Part shown: positions 8,131-16,768 of the stretch, piece after piece
Layout of the letters: every line of letters starts with the position of its first letter
Position numbering within the stretch: position 1 is the first letter of the stretch
Assembly: GCF_019890615.1 (NCBI RefSeq)
Contig: NZ_JAINVZ010000008.1
Span: forward strand, 222,109 to 286,108
Reading direction: 5' to 3'
Length of the DNA: 64,000 nt
Origin: Streptantibioticus parmotrematis
GTDB lineage: Bacteria; Actinomycetota; Actinomycetes; Streptomycetales; Streptomycetaceae
Translations under genes and position numbers: made by a program
The notes under the pieces: generated by a model
Seen by the model: the letters and a program-made list of their open reading frames with translations, nothing else
Told to the model about the DNA's origin: nothing
Databases searched by the model: none

Positions 8131-8907
8131 TCAACTCACGGGGACGAGGGTCAAGTAGGCCAGGCCCATGACGCCGCGATAGCCACGGAGCCACATACGA
8201 CGATGGCGGTCCACACGGTCGCGGGTCTCCTCCGCGAGGGGGTGATCGGGATGGGCGGCGAGCCATTCCTCGACGTCGGACTGGTAGGTGGACTCGAAGT
8301 GATCCCATTCGTCAGGGCTCGCGGACTCGATCCAGGCGGGGCGGAAGCCCGCGGCGACGGCCAGGTCGACGAGGCCGCAGAGGTCGTGGAACTCGGAGGC
8401 CGAGGCTTCCGGCCACATGGCCGACAACTCGCCCGGAGCGGGTGGACGCTCCCAGAAGCCCTCGCCGAGAAGGACACGGCCGCCGGGCTTCACCAGGCGG
8501 CGAAGGACGTGCAGTGCAGCGGTGGTGTGCTCCGGTGGCCGGGCGTCACTGAGAGCGTGGCTGGCGCCGAAGCACAGAACGATGTCGGCGGGGCCCCGGG
8601 CGGTGTCGACAGCGGACTCACGGACGAAGTCGACGCGCTCGGCCAGCCCCCGGGCCTCGGCGCTGGCGCGTCCGCGGGCGAGGTCCTGCTCGTTCAGGTC
8701 GATACCGGAGCCGGTCGCGCCGGGCGTGGCATCGAGGAGACGGAGCATGAACTCTCCCCAGCCACAACCTATATCGAGCACCGTAACCGGGGCGCTCGGC
8801 CTGACCCCGTCGGTGAGCTGACGGATCAGTCCGGCGGCTCGCTCCTCGGAGAGGGGACCGTGGAAGGTGAGCCGGGTCAGCCGCGGCGGGCCGGTGGTGT
8901 CGTCCAT
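8131..8907 (-). CDS. SAM-dependent class I methyltransferase
   Basis: A 258-residue protein with the Rossmann-fold methyltransferase signature: motif I VLDIGCGWGEF near residue 48, then GIDLNEQDLARGRA (ribose-binding acidic residue), and VLCFGASHAL. The later RLVKPGGRVLLGEGFWE is motif III of the small-molecule methyltransferases. Substrate unknown. ATG 8907 begins MDDTTGPPRLTR and leaves a normal N-terminal helix before motif I. No strong ribosome site precedes it, so a start a few codons away, or leaderless translation, is possible. No obvious pathway partner adjoins it. Confidence 0.85.
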   Translation of the reverse strand: MDDTTGPPRLTRLTFHGPLSEERAAGLIRQLTDGVRPSAPVTVLDIGCGWGEFMLRLLDATPGATGSGIDLNEQDLARGRASAEARGLAERVDFVRESAVDTARGPADIVLCFGASHALSDARPPEHTTAALHVLRRLVKPGGRVLLGEGFWERPPAPGELSAMWPEASASEFHDLCGLVDLAVAAGFRPAWIESASPDEWDHFESTYQSDVEEWLAAHPDHPLAEETRDRVDRHRRMWLRGYRGVMGLAYLTLVPVS

Positions 8908-9264
8908 GAGCCGGACAGTAGGGACGGCCGGCTGTCGATGCCACCGGTTTACCGTTGGGCTGGGCGGCCGGGTGGCGACAGCCTCGCGCCACCCCACATG
9001 ACGAGTTCGCATTCAGCAGGTGTTCGCGTCACCGGTGGGACGCTCCGCCGTCGCAACGCGCTCGCCGTTCACCTGTCCGAGGCTGGCTGACCGGGTCGCC
9101 CGAAGCCCACTTGGCCGGTGGCTCACCGCGATCGCATTCCCACCCCGTAAAGGGGTGTACATGACAATTTTACCTGCCTGTGCCTTTGGGGTTGTCTACG
9201 CGCGTGGTGTCATGACTGACGGGCCATCAAGACCCCATCACCCCCAGACACCAGGGAGACCCCC
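8908..9264. other. Intergenic region between divergent methyltransferase and phospholipase D-like genes
   Basis: Expected to carry two divergent promoters. The short palindrome GTCATGAC (9209-9216) lies 48 bp before the phospholipase D-like start. No gene was found. Confidence 0.45.
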
Positions 9265-10248
9265 ATGGTTCGCGCTACCTTGCGGCGTGCCGCCCTTTCC
9301 GTGACCGCCTGCGCCGCCGCGCTGGCCCTCACCGCCCCCGCACACGCCGCCGACGCGTACTCCGCGTTCACCTTCTCCCTGGGTACCAGCGAGCCGACGA
9401 TCTACAACTTCATCAACTCCGCCACCAAGACGCTCGACATGACGATGTACGAGCTGAACGACTCCACGGCGGTGTCGGATCTCGTGTCGGCGCAGAAGAG
9501 GGGCGTGCAGGTGCGGGTCATCCTGGACGCGAAGGAGACCACGACCAACAAGTCCGCCTACAGCACACTGCAGAAGGCCGGCGTGGGCGTGGTGTGGTCG
9601 TCGTCCCAGTACGTCTACACCCACCAGAAGACCATCACGGTCGATGGCGACGAGTCGCTGATCCTCACGGGCAACCTCACCTCGAAGTACTACCCCACCA
9701 GCCGCGACTACGGAGTCTTCGACACCGATGCCGCCGACGTGGCGGCGATCGAGCAGGTCTTCGAGGCCGACTACACGGGAGCATCCGTGACGCCGAGCGA
9801 CGGCGACAACCTGCTGTGGTCTCCCACCGACTCCCGCGACCGGCTGCTGTCGGTCATCAACGGTGCCACGACCTCCCTCGACGTCGAGGAGGAGGAACTC
9901 AGCGACAGCGCCGTGGTCGACGCCCTCGCCGCCCAGGCGGAGGCCGGGGTCACCGTGCGCGTGGTCGTCGAGAACCCCTCCTCGTACAGCTCCGAGATAG
10001 CGGAGATCGAGCAGGCGGGCGGCACTGTCGTCGGCTACTCGTCGAGCACCGGCTTCTACGTCCACGCCAAGACCATCGTCGCCGACTACGGACTGCCCAC
10101 CGCGAAGGTCGAGGTGGGATCGATGAACATCAGCTCCAACTCCCTCGACAACAACCGGGAACTGGGCATCATCCTCACCGACAGCGGTGTCGAGTCGGTC
10201 GTCGAGAACAGCTTCGACAGCGACTACGCCGGCGGCAACCCCGCCTGA
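9265..10248 (+). CDS. Secreted phospholipase D-superfamily protein (two HKD motifs)
   Basis: A 327-residue exported enzyme. GGGAG precedes ATG 9265, and a signal peptide (LSVTACAAALALTAPAHAAD) ends near residue 30. Two complete HxK(x)4D motifs are visible: HQKTITVD beginning at His120 and HAKTIVAD at His267, each followed by the family GN/GSxN feature (TGNLTSKY, GSMNISSNSL). The two halves form one bilobal active site that makes a phosphohistidine intermediate. Family members cut phospholipids, nucleic acids or act as cardiolipin-type transferases. The short FTFSLGTSEPTIYNFINSATKTLDMTMYEL start resembles secreted PLD-like nucleases. The gene converges with the antiporter gene and overlaps its 3' end by 25 bp. 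Confidence 0.9.
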   Translation: MVRATLRRAALSVTACAAALALTAPAHAADAYSAFTFSLGTSEPTIYNFINSATKTLDMTMYELNDSTAVSDLVSAQKRGVQVRVILDAKETTTNKSAYSTLQKAGVGVVWSSSQYVYTHQKTITVDGDESLILTGNLTSKYYPTSRDYGVFDTDAADVAAIEQVFEADYTGASVTPSDGDNLLWSPTDSRDRLLSVINGATTSLDVEEEELSDSAVVDALAAQAEAGVTVRVVVENPSSYSSEIAEIEQAGGTVVGYSSSTGFYVHAKTIVADYGLPTAKVEVGSMNISSNSLDNNRELGIILTDSGVESVVENSFDSDYAGGNPA

Positions 10249-11414
10249 CGCGAGCCCCGTCCCTCCGAGCGGTCACCCGGCTGCGTCGGGGACCGCAACG
10301 AGGGATCCGGGTTCCGGGCAGCCGCCACACGCGACGCGATCGAGGAAGCCACCGCTACTCCCACAGCCGCTGACAAGGCGTCCGCGGCCACACCCTCGGG
10401 CAGACGGGAACCATTGACCCCGAGGTTCAGCAAAGCCACCGTGAAGGGCAAGCACGCACACGTTTCCGGACGGAGCACAAAGGAGCGGGTCAACGGCCGC
10501 CTGACAGAAAGGGACTTGGGCCACGAGGCCTGACTGCCCAGTCCGGCCGGCGCCAGAAGCGGAGCCCACATCAGGGCCTGCCAAGAGGGCAAGCCCAGTT
10601 CCAGTCCGGTGACCACGCAGGCTACAGAGATCAGCATGCGGCAGATGGCGCTGTCCAGATGGTGATGCGGCGACGTCGCACCGCTGCCGCGGTTCACCTG
10701 GGACAACACACCGACAGGGAACGCGGTCCATACGAACGCCGGTCCCATCAGCGGGGTGGCTGCGACGACGAAGGCCAGGGACAGGGCGGACCACCAGGCC
10801 GCCCTGTCGCCATCGGCCGACGCCGACGCATCCGGCGACCACTTCACGAGAAGCCCACGCGGACCGCCGCGAAGCGGTAGCAACAAGGCGCCCACGGTAA
10901 GGCCGATACTCGCAGCGACGACAGGTACCGACGGCTCGGTGAGAACCTCCGCGAGTAGAACCGCTTCGGCCACGGCCACGAAACACCACGCGGTCCGCTG
11001 CCCCTCCGCACGCCCAGAACGCGACAGGCGGCAGCCGAACACCACCGGGCTGAGGGCGAGCGCCAGCAGGACGGCTGATCGCAGTCCCGCCGGAGAGAAG
11101 ACGATCGCCACCGCGAGGAGGCCGAGCACACCGACGGCCCGAACGACGAGCGAGCGCGGTCGTGGCCGCGAGAGGGGCACTGTTCCGACGTACGCCCGAC
11201 CTGCCTGGTACGCGATCAACGCCAGACCTGCCTGCGCGGCCAGGTCGAGCAGGTCACCGTCCCAGGCCCATCCGTAAAGCGGGCCGATCACCATTCCGCC
11301 GACCGCTTCGAGCACGCCAGGCGGCACGACGACCCACCTTCGGAGAAGTCGAGTGACCGCCGACCCGGCCGCGACCACCGCGAGGACGAGCAGCAGGGAG
11401 TGGTCCGACGACAT
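10224..11414 (-). CDS. Cation/proton antiporter-like membrane protein
   Basis: A 396-residue membrane protein with about ten hydrophobic segments. It starts SLLLVLAVVAAGSAVTRLLRR, then VVPPGVLEAVGGMVIGPLYG, the pattern of the first re-entrant helix pair of CPA2-type Na+(K+)/H+ exchangers, and later LAAQAGLALIAYQAGR. It probably moves monovalent cations against protons across the cytoplasmic membrane. ATG 11414 is chosen so that the first helix begins within ten residues; an in-frame TTG upstream would add 18 residues. The 3' end overlaps the convergent phospholipase D-like gene by 25 bp. The substrate ion cannot be deduced. Confidence 0.78.
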   Translation of the reverse strand: MSSDHSLLLVLAVVAAGSAVTRLLRRWVVVPPGVLEAVGGMVIGPLYGWAWDGDLLDLAAQAGLALIAYQAGRAYVGTVPLSRPRPRSLVVRAVGVLGLLAVAIVFSPAGLRSAVLLALALSPVVFGCRLSRSGRAEGQRTAWCFVAVAEAVLLAEVLTEPSVPVVAASIGLTVGALLLPLRGGPRGLLVKWSPDASASADGDRAAWWSALSLAFVVAATPLMGPAFVWTAFPVGVLSQVNRGSGATSPHHHLDSAICRMLISVACVVTGLELGLPSWQALMWAPLLAPAGLGSQASWPKSLSVRRPLTRSFVLRPETCACLPFTVALLNLGVNGSRLPEGVAADALSAAVGVAVASSIASRVAAARNPDPSLRSPTQPGDRSEGRGSRQAGLPPA

Positions 11415-11710
11415 ACCGCTACCATCACCCGAGCCGACCCGGCTGAGCCTCGAAATCGTCCTGACCAACCCGGGTGGCCCAATATCGCGCGGGATGTTCC
11501 GGGGTGTCGCTTGATCGTCCCCGCAGAGCAGGACATCGCGCGATGCGGCTCACCGTCACCGTCGGGACAGCGGCGGCGGCCCCGGTGCGGATCGCTCGTG
11601 CCACGGGCCGGTCCCCGAGGCCGCGGCGGCCTAAGCTTGCGACACCGTGAACCAGGTTGGGCTGCGGTGTCCTTGGCCTGAGAGCAAGGCATGACGAGAA
11701 GGTGGACGAG

Positions 11711-12064
11711 GTGACCCTTCGGGTCGTTGGGGGAGACGATCCCTCTTCCGTGGTGCTGCGACAGGCCGCGATGGGCTTTGGCCTGCTTGCCTCGCCGACC
11801 CGTCTGCACATGCTGTGGGTGCTCACACAGGGCGGTTGTGATGTGACGACGCTTGCCGACCGGGTGGGCGGGACGGTGTCATCGGTGAGCCAGCATCTGG
11901 CCAAGTTGAAGCTCGGCGGGGTGGTCGAGTCGCGTCGCGAGGGGCGTCGGCAGATCTATCTGGCCAGTGATCCGGCCGTGGTGACGATGGTGCGATTGCT
12001 GGTGGGGCGTCACAGGGATGAGTCCTGGAACGCGGTGCGACAAGTCGGCGGTGGAGACGCCTGA
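11711..12064 (+). CDS. ArsR-family winged-helix transcriptional regulator
   Basis: A 117-residue helix-turn-helix repressor. GTG 11711 is preceded by GAGAAGG; an earlier in-frame start at 11657 would add 18 residues with no ribosome site. The core AAMGFGLLASPTRLHMLWVL then TLADRVGGTVSSVSQHLAKLKLGGVVESRREGRRQIYLA is typical ArsR/SmtB (recognition helix SSVSQHLAKL, beta-wing with GRRQIY). One Cys (GGCDVTT) is at the entry of the helix-turn-helix, where metal-sensing members carry ligands, but no full CxC motif is present, so the effector is unknown. A related regulator lies at 12531-12911. Confidence 0.88.
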   Translation: MTLRVVGGDDPSSVVLRQAAMGFGLLASPTRLHMLWVLTQGGCDVTTLADRVGGTVSSVSQHLAKLKLGGVVESRREGRRQIYLASDPAVVTMVRLLVGRHRDESWNAVRQVGGGDA

Positions 12065-12256
12065 CGCGGGACGGCGTCAGGCGCACGTGACCCGGTCGAC
12101 TTTGGCGGGTATCCGACCTCGCGTTTTCCTGGCGGGCCCAGGGGGCATACCCTCGCCACTTGCTGCTTTGCGCAACTGACAGGCACGGCTCGGCGAGGAT
12201 CCGCCGGGTGGACCTCTGCCCACCTACTGCCGCTTCGAACGGGGGAGTTGTCACAG

Positions 12257-12544
12257 GTGCCGTATCGGCCCAATCGCCGCTTCGACGAAGCGGACTTACG
12301 TATCGGTGCTGTCGTGGCTCAGATCGAGGGCCTGCACGCTGTGCTTGTGCGGACTCGTTCCGCCGAGCGACGCCGGCAGATCCTGGCTGATCTCGCGATC
12401 GCCGGTCACCGTTTGAACCAACTCGCCGCCTCCCTGACCGGCGTGTCGCTGCCTGCCCCCGCACCTGGGTCCCGTCGTAGTCGGCGCCGCGCGGTGGCTG
12501 CCCGTGGGGCTGCCTGGCTCGAGCGGCGGCTCACCTGTCGGTAG
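12257..12544 (+). CDS. Small hypothetical protein
   Basis: A 95-residue frame starting at GTG 12257, ten bases after GGGGGAG. It encodes an N-terminal helical region (DEADLRIGAVVAQIEGLHAVLVRTRSAE and RRQILADLAIAGHRLNQLAAS) and a basic, low-complexity C-terminus. The last 14 bp overlap the convergent ArsR gene. Composition is compatible with a real soluble helical protein, but no family is recognised and it could be spurious. Confidence 0.4.
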   Translation: MPYRPNRRFDEADLRIGAVVAQIEGLHAVLVRTRSAERRRQILADLAIAGHRLNQLAASLTGVSLPAPAPGSRRSRRRAVAARGAAWLERRLTCR

Positions 12545-12911
12545 CCCCCTTTTGCCAACCGTTGTTGACGGCCCGCCCGATGCCCGGAGAGTCGTGATGG
12601 TCGGGTTCGGTGGTGGTAGCTGTGGTGAGGGCGAGTTCGGCGATGGCTCCTATGCGTCGGTCGGTGAGGGAGTAGACGTGGTGGCGGCCTTGGCGGTGGC
12701 GGCGGACGATGCCGGCCAGTTTCAGTTTGGTCAGGTGTTGGCTGACGGTGGGCAAGGTGGCGTCGACCCGGTCGGCGATACGGGAGACATCGAGGTCCGC
12801 TTCCAGGAGGCTGTGCACGATGTGCAGCCTGACCGACGCCGCGAGCAGACCGAGCGTCTCGGCTGCCCGCTGCACTGTGTCCGGGTGCAACGTGGTGCGT
12901 TGCTGGTGCAC
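12531..12911 (-). CDS. ArsR-family winged-helix transcriptional regulator
   Basis: A 126-residue regulator. GTG 12911 lies five bases behind GAGGAGG. The core AAETLGLLAASVRLHIVHSLLEADLDVSRIADRVDATLPTVSQHLTKLKLAGIVRRHRQGRHHVYSL is ArsR-like and clearly related to the regulator at 11711. The tail is extended and His-rich (TTATTTEPDHHDSPG), which might bind a metal ion. There are no Cys residues. It is transcribed next to, and in the same direction as, the LCP gene upstream (which ends at 12980), though not necessarily with it. Confidence 0.88.
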   Translation of the reverse strand: MHQQRTTLHPDTVQRAAETLGLLAASVRLHIVHSLLEADLDVSRIADRVDATLPTVSQHLTKLKLAGIVRRHRQGRHHVYSLTDRRIGAIAELALTTATTTEPDHHDSPGIGRAVNNGWQKGATDR

Positions 12912-12979
12912 GGTCCTCCTCTTTGTCGTCGACGTGTGGTCGCTGTGCCGGACGGCAGGAAGTCGCCCGGCCTGGCGGG

Positions 12980-14632
12980 TCAGGGGGCCGAGTTGGGGAT
13001 GTCGGGGCTGTCGGCGTAGGCCTGGCTCGGTGTCATCGGGACGCCGTTGACCTCGACCGTCTTGAACGTGCTGACCTGGGCGCACGAGGAGGAGTTCGCG
13101 TTCTGTGCGTTGGCGCCCTGGACGGCGGCCTTGGTGTCGGCGGGGGCGGGTTTTCCTCCGCCTGCGCCGGCGGGGTAGGTGGTGCCGCTGCTCCAGTCGG
13201 AGCCGATCAGCACGGTCACCCCGGACGCACCGCTGTCCTGGTGCAGGGCGCTGCTCGGGATGCGCAGCGCGCTCGCCACGGCTTGGGCCTCGGCCTGTTT
13301 GCCGGCCGGGTATCGCACGGTGGTGGTGGGTGCGGGGGCGTTGGCGGAGCCGGTCTGGGGGCTGAAGCCGTCGCCCACCAGTGCGGTGGCGATGTCGGAG
13401 GCGCGGCCGGTGATGCCGCCGCCGTTCTCCACCGTGACGGCGATCTGTGCGTCGGGTACGGCGGGCGGGGTGGTGGGCGCGGAGGAGTTGGTGGACCCGG
13501 CGGCGGCCGACTTGCCACCGCTGCCCGTGGTCAGCGACTGGTCGTTGGCGATGGCACTGAGCAGGTTCTGCGCGGCAGGCGCTATCACCACGCGGTTCTG
13601 GTCCGACGGGGACGGCTCGGTCTGCATGGTGGTGAAGGTGATGCGGTCGGAGGGGACTTTGTTGAGGTCGTCGGCGAAACCGAGCAGCTTGGTGATGCTG
13701 TCCAGACCGGTGTCCACCGTCAGCGCCTTGGTCGCGGCGTTCGCGAGGCCGTACAGGTCAGAGGGGTTGGTGAGGGTGCCGGCGCTTTTGAGGGTGCGGA
13801 CCATGGAGGAGAGGAAGATGTGCTGGGCGACGGTGCGGCCCAGGTCGCTGCCGGTGCCGAAGCCGTGGCGGGAGCGCAGGAACTCCAGGGCGGAGACGCC
13901 CTTGAGGGTGTGGGTGCCCTTGGCCAGTTTCAGGTGGGAGTAGGTGTCGTAGACGTTGCTGTCGACGCAGACGGGTACGCCGCCGATGGCGTCGGACATG
14001 TTCACCACGCCGCCGAAGTCGACCATCATGAAGTGGTCGATGGGTATGCCGGTGAGCTGGTGGACCGCGGCGACCTGGCACGAAGGGCCGTGCTCCAGCG
14101 CGCTGTTGATCATTCCGGTCTGCGCCGGGACCTGCTGGCCGGTCTTGGAGTCGGTGCAGGAGGGCAGTTGGGTGACGGTGTCGCGCGGCACGCTCATCAC
14201 GGTGGCGTTGGAGCGGTCGGCCGACACGTGCAGGACCATTTCGACGTCGGCGTTGGCACCGCCGTCGTTGCAGTCCCCGCCGAGCTTGCAGTCGGCCGCG
14301 GTGTCCCGCGCGTCCGAGCCGATCACCAGCACGTTGATGGGGGTGCGGCCGAAGGCGTCGGCCTTCTCCGCGCCGCCGCCGGATATCGCCACGCCCTTGA
14401 TGTTGCCGTTCAAGTGCTCGTAGAACGCCGCACCGAGACCAGCGACTACCAGGATCAGCGCTGACAGCGTGATCGCCAGACGCCTTGGCCAGGTCCGCCG
14501 TCCGGACTTGTCCCGACCGCCTCCCCCGGAGCCGCCCGACCGGTATCCGGACGGCTGGGGCCGCCGCGCCGCGGGAACCGCCGCGCGCCCGCCCTTGCCC
14601 GTCGAGCCGCGGCGGTGAGATACCTCGCTCAT
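12980..14632 (-). CDS. LCP (LytR-CpsA-Psr) family protein with LytR_C domain
   Basis: A 550-residue membrane-anchored phosphotransferase family member. These enzymes attach glycopolymers from polyprenyl phosphate carriers to peptidoglycan outside the cytoplasmic membrane. Order: basic, Gly-rich cytoplasmic tail (1-50), one membrane segment (LAITLSALILVVAGLGAAFY, ~52-71), then the LCP domain from INVLVIGSDARD (~100) through SVPRDTV and HFMMVDFGGVVNMSDAIGGV to LEFLRSRHG. A Ser/Thr/Ala linker and a C-terminal LytR_C domain (IAVTVENGGGITGRASDIATAL and TTTVRYPAGKQAEAQAVA) follow. Conserved Arg and Asp residues that bind the pyrophosphate are visible in SDARD and RSRHG. ATG 14632 follows a GAGGGTGGGG ribosome site. 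Confidence 0.92.
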   Translation of the reverse strand: MSEVSHRRGSTGKGGRAAVPAARRPQPSGYRSGGSGGGGRDKSGRRTWPRRLAITLSALILVVAGLGAAFYEHLNGNIKGVAISGGGAEKADAFGRTPINVLVIGSDARDTAADCKLGGDCNDGGANADVEMVLHVSADRSNATVMSVPRDTVTQLPSCTDSKTGQQVPAQTGMINSALEHGPSCQVAAVHQLTGIPIDHFMMVDFGGVVNMSDAIGGVPVCVDSNVYDTYSHLKLAKGTHTLKGVSALEFLRSRHGFGTGSDLGRTVAQHIFLSSMVRTLKSAGTLTNPSDLYGLANAATKALTVDTGLDSITKLLGFADDLNKVPSDRITFTTMQTEPSPSDQNRVVIAPAAQNLLSAIANDQSLTTGSGGKSAAAGSTNSSAPTTPPAVPDAQIAVTVENGGGITGRASDIATALVGDGFSPQTGSANAPAPTTTVRYPAGKQAEAQAVASALRIPSSALHQDSGASGVTVLIGSDWSSGTTYPAGAGGGKPAPADTKAAVQGANAQNANSSSCAQVSTFKTVEVNGVPMTPSQAYADSPDIPNSAP

Positions 14633-14756
14633 GCCCCACCCTCACGTGATCAGCGCCGAACCCTGTCGTCCGGCGCCAGCGGATGCCCGCCGCCCGCGCG
14701 AAGTGCGCGGTGCTCGCGAGTTCACCCAGGTGGTAGACGACCGCATCGGAGCAAAG

Positions 14757-14774
14757 GTTGCACGATCGCGCAAC
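14757..14774. promoter_or_regulatory. Near-palindrome upstream of the LCP gene
   Basis: GTTGCACGATCGCGCAAC is an inverted repeat with a single mismatched pair, 125 bp before the LCP start. Further TTGxGCAA-like half sites follow (around 14788). It is a plausible operator; the regulator is unknown. Confidence 0.4.
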
Positions 14775-14930
14775 TAAATTGAGTATCTGCGCAATCGGCT
14801 GTCGCGTACCTGCGGCGGCCCGTTCGGCCGGGCTTCTGAGGCTATGACGTGAGGGCTGCGGTCTTCCGGGGCGTTCTTCGAGAACCGCGGGTGCTTCCCC
14901 GGCCTCCGTGAATCCGGTGACAAGGTGGTT

Positions 14931-14994
14931 GCCGTGCCGTGCCGTGCCGTGCCGTGCCGTGCCGTGCCGTGCCGTGCCGTGCCGTGCCGTGCCG
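14931..14994. repeat. Pentanucleotide tandem repeat (GCCGT) x12
   Basis: Twelve perfect GCCGT copies plus four bases of a thirteenth. It lies between the LCP gene and the end of the small secreted-protein gene (15036), in noncoding DNA. The perfection of the repeat suggests recent slipped-strand expansion. The whole noncoding stretch 14633-15035 contains this repeat, the near-palindrome at 14757 and no gene. Confidence 0.95.
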
Positions 14995-15035
14995 GCCCGG
15001 GTCGGCTGGCACCTGCTGCACCGGGCACCGCGTCC

Positions 15036-15371
15036 TCAAGCCAGTGTGCACAGAGGCAGCGCCTCGTCCTTGCTGCCCGGGGTCTGGGCCGAGCCGGACA
15101 GGCACTTGACGCGGTGGAGGGGGAGGCCGATTCCGGCGCACTGGTTGACGGGCGCGGACAGGGGGACGGCGGCGGATCTGTTCAACAGGCCTCCTCCGGA
15201 GCTGGTGGTTCCGTGAGCGACGGCAGCACCGGTGTTTTCGCAGTTCTCGCCGGATGTGGTGTTTCCGGTCCCGATGATCGATGTGGCGCAAGCGGTGCTG
15301 GCTACTGTCCAGTCGACCGCGAGTACGGCCGCGACGACGGAGCATGCGACGAGGGCACTGCCGGGCTTCAT
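15036..15371 (-). CDS. Small secreted Cys-containing protein
   Basis: A 111-residue protein with an N-terminal signal (SALVACSVVAAVLAVDWTVAS) and a strong ribosome site (GGGGAAGG) before ATG 15371. The mature part is Gly/Thr/Ser/Asn-rich with spaced Cys residues (ENCENTG, VNQCAGIG, RVKCLSG, PLCTLA). The segment GGGLLNRSAAVPLSAPVNQCAGIGLP resembles the hydrophobic, Cys-bearing surface peptides of streptomycetes in general style, but it does not carry a proper chaplin repeat. Function unknown; probably exported, possibly cell-surface associated. Confidence 0.65.
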   Translation of the reverse strand: MKPGSALVACSVVAAVLAVDWTVASTACATSIIGTGNTTSGENCENTGAAVAHGTTSSGGGLLNRSAAVPLSAPVNQCAGIGLPLHRVKCLSGSAQTPGSKDEALPLCTLA

Positions 15372-15550
15372 GAGTGGCCTTCCCCTGGGAGACGTTCCGG
15401 TCTGTCAACGTCACGAGGCCGACGAGGACACCCTCACCGGATCGCGCCACTCAGCTGTGGGCGCGGCGCCGAGGTGGAAGGCTTGCCATGACGGGTTGCG
15501 GCGTCGAGGTGCGACGGGTGTCTCTCGCAAGTGATCTCCCGATGCGGGTC

Positions 15551-16768
15551 TCAGGCTGAGGTGAGGACGAGGACCGCGTTCTGGCCTCCGAAACCGAAGG
15601 AGGTGCTCACGACGGTCTTCAACGAGTCAGCGGTCCGGGGGACGCCGGTGACGAGGTCGATGGCGATGCCGGGGCCGGGACGGTGGTGGTTGGCGGTCGG
15701 GGGGATGGTGTGGTGTTTGAGGGTGAGCGCCGCCCCGGCGGCCTCGATGGCGCCGGCGCCGCCGATGGAGTGCCCGATGGTGCCTTTGAACGAGGTGACG
15801 GGTGGGTTGTGGGGGAAGAGCTTCTGGAAGACGGATGCTTCGGTCTGGTCGTTGAATTGGGTGCTGGTGCCATGGGCGTTGACGTGGTCGACGTCGCCGG
15901 GCTGAAGACCGGCATCGCGCAGCGCGCTTCGGATGGCATTGGTGACGCCGTGGGCCGACAGGGCGGTGATGTGGTGGGCGTCGCAACTGGCTCCGTATCC
16001 CGTCAGGTAGGCGTAGGGCGCGTGCCGGCGAGCGGTCGCGTCGGCGGCTCGTTCCAGGACGAGGATGCCCGCGCCCTCGGCGAGGACGAAACCGTCGCGG
16101 TCGGCGTCGAAGGGGCGGGAGGCCGTTTCCGGATTCTGGATCCTGGTGGACAGCGCCCCGAGTTGGCAGAAGGCGGCGGACGACATCCGGTTGCAGACGG
16201 ATTCGGTGCCACCGGCGAGGGCCACGTCGCACTGCCCGGTGTCCAGGAGGGTCTTCGCGGTGCCGATGGCGGTGGCGCCGGACGCGCAGGCGGTGCAGGT
16301 GGTGAGACAGGGGCCCTGGGCGTGCAGGTCGATGGCGACTTCACCCGCGCTGATGTTGGGGATGCTGCGCGGTATGCATAACGGTGAGATCTTCCGGTAG
16401 TGCCCGTTGAGCAGGTGGCCGTAGTAGCTCTCGTACCGTTCGAGACTCGTGCAGCCGGTTCCGATGACGACAGCGATGCGAGTGGGGTCGTAGCTGGCCG
16501 GGCCGAGGTCGGCGTCGTGTGCGGCCTCCCGTGCGGCGATGATGGCCATCTGGGTGAAGCGGTCCAGACGCAGCGCCAGCTTGGGGGTCAGCCGCTTGTT
16601 GGCGTCGAGGTCGGGGACGGCGCAGCAGAAGTCGACGGGCAGGCCGGCGAGCCCGGGGTGGCGTCGTGCGGTGGAGCGTCCCGCGAGCAGGCCTCGCCAG
16701 GTCGCCCCGGTACCGGTTCCCGCCGGGGTGACCAGGCCGATGCCGGTGATGGCGATGGGATCGTTCAT
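15551..16768 (-). CDS. Beta-ketoacyl-ACP synthase (FabF/KAS II type)
   Basis: A 405-residue condensing enzyme that joins malonyl-ACP to an acyl chain by decarboxylative Claisen condensation. The active triad is intact: Cys161 in CTACASGA, His in NAHGTST and His in KGTIGHSIGGAG; the C-terminal SFGFGGQNA motif is also present. Its ATG overlaps the stop of the ACP gene immediately upstream by four bases, so the two are translated together and the ACP is the likely carrier. It is clearly related to the second FabF-like enzyme at 32177-33400. No chain-length-factor partner is encoded next to it. Confidence 0.93.
   Translation of the reverse strand: MNDPIAITGIGLVTPAGTGTGATWRGLLAGRSTARRHPGLAGLPVDFCCAVPDLDANKRLTPKLALRLDRFTQMAIIAAREAAHDADLGPASYDPTRIAVVIGTGCTSLERYESYYGHLLNGHYRKISPLCIPRSIPNISAGEVAIDLHAQGPCLTTCTACASGATAIGTAKTLLDTGQCDVALAGGTESVCNRMSSAAFCQLGALSTRIQNPETASRPFDADRDGFVLAEGAGILVLERAADATARRHAPYAYLTGYGASCDAHHITALSAHGVTNAIRSALRDAGLQPGDVDHVNAHGTSTQFNDQTEASVFQKLFPHNPPVTSFKGTIGHSIGGAGAIEAAGAALTLKHHTIPPTANHHRPGPGIAIDLVTGVPRTADSLKTVVSTSFGFGGQNAVLVLTSA

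Noticed and set aside
14931..14994. Possible CRISPR-like repeat
   Set aside because: The units are contiguous 5-mers without spacers, so it is a simple tandem repeat.
15036..15371. Chaplin assignment for the small secreted protein
   Set aside because: Style and size are suggestive, but the hallmark chaplin segment with its two spaced Cys and GN-rich core is not present.
14842..15450. 202-codon frame opposite/overlapping the small secreted gene
   Set aside because: It consists largely of translated GCCGT repeats and a shifted frame of a better-supported gene.
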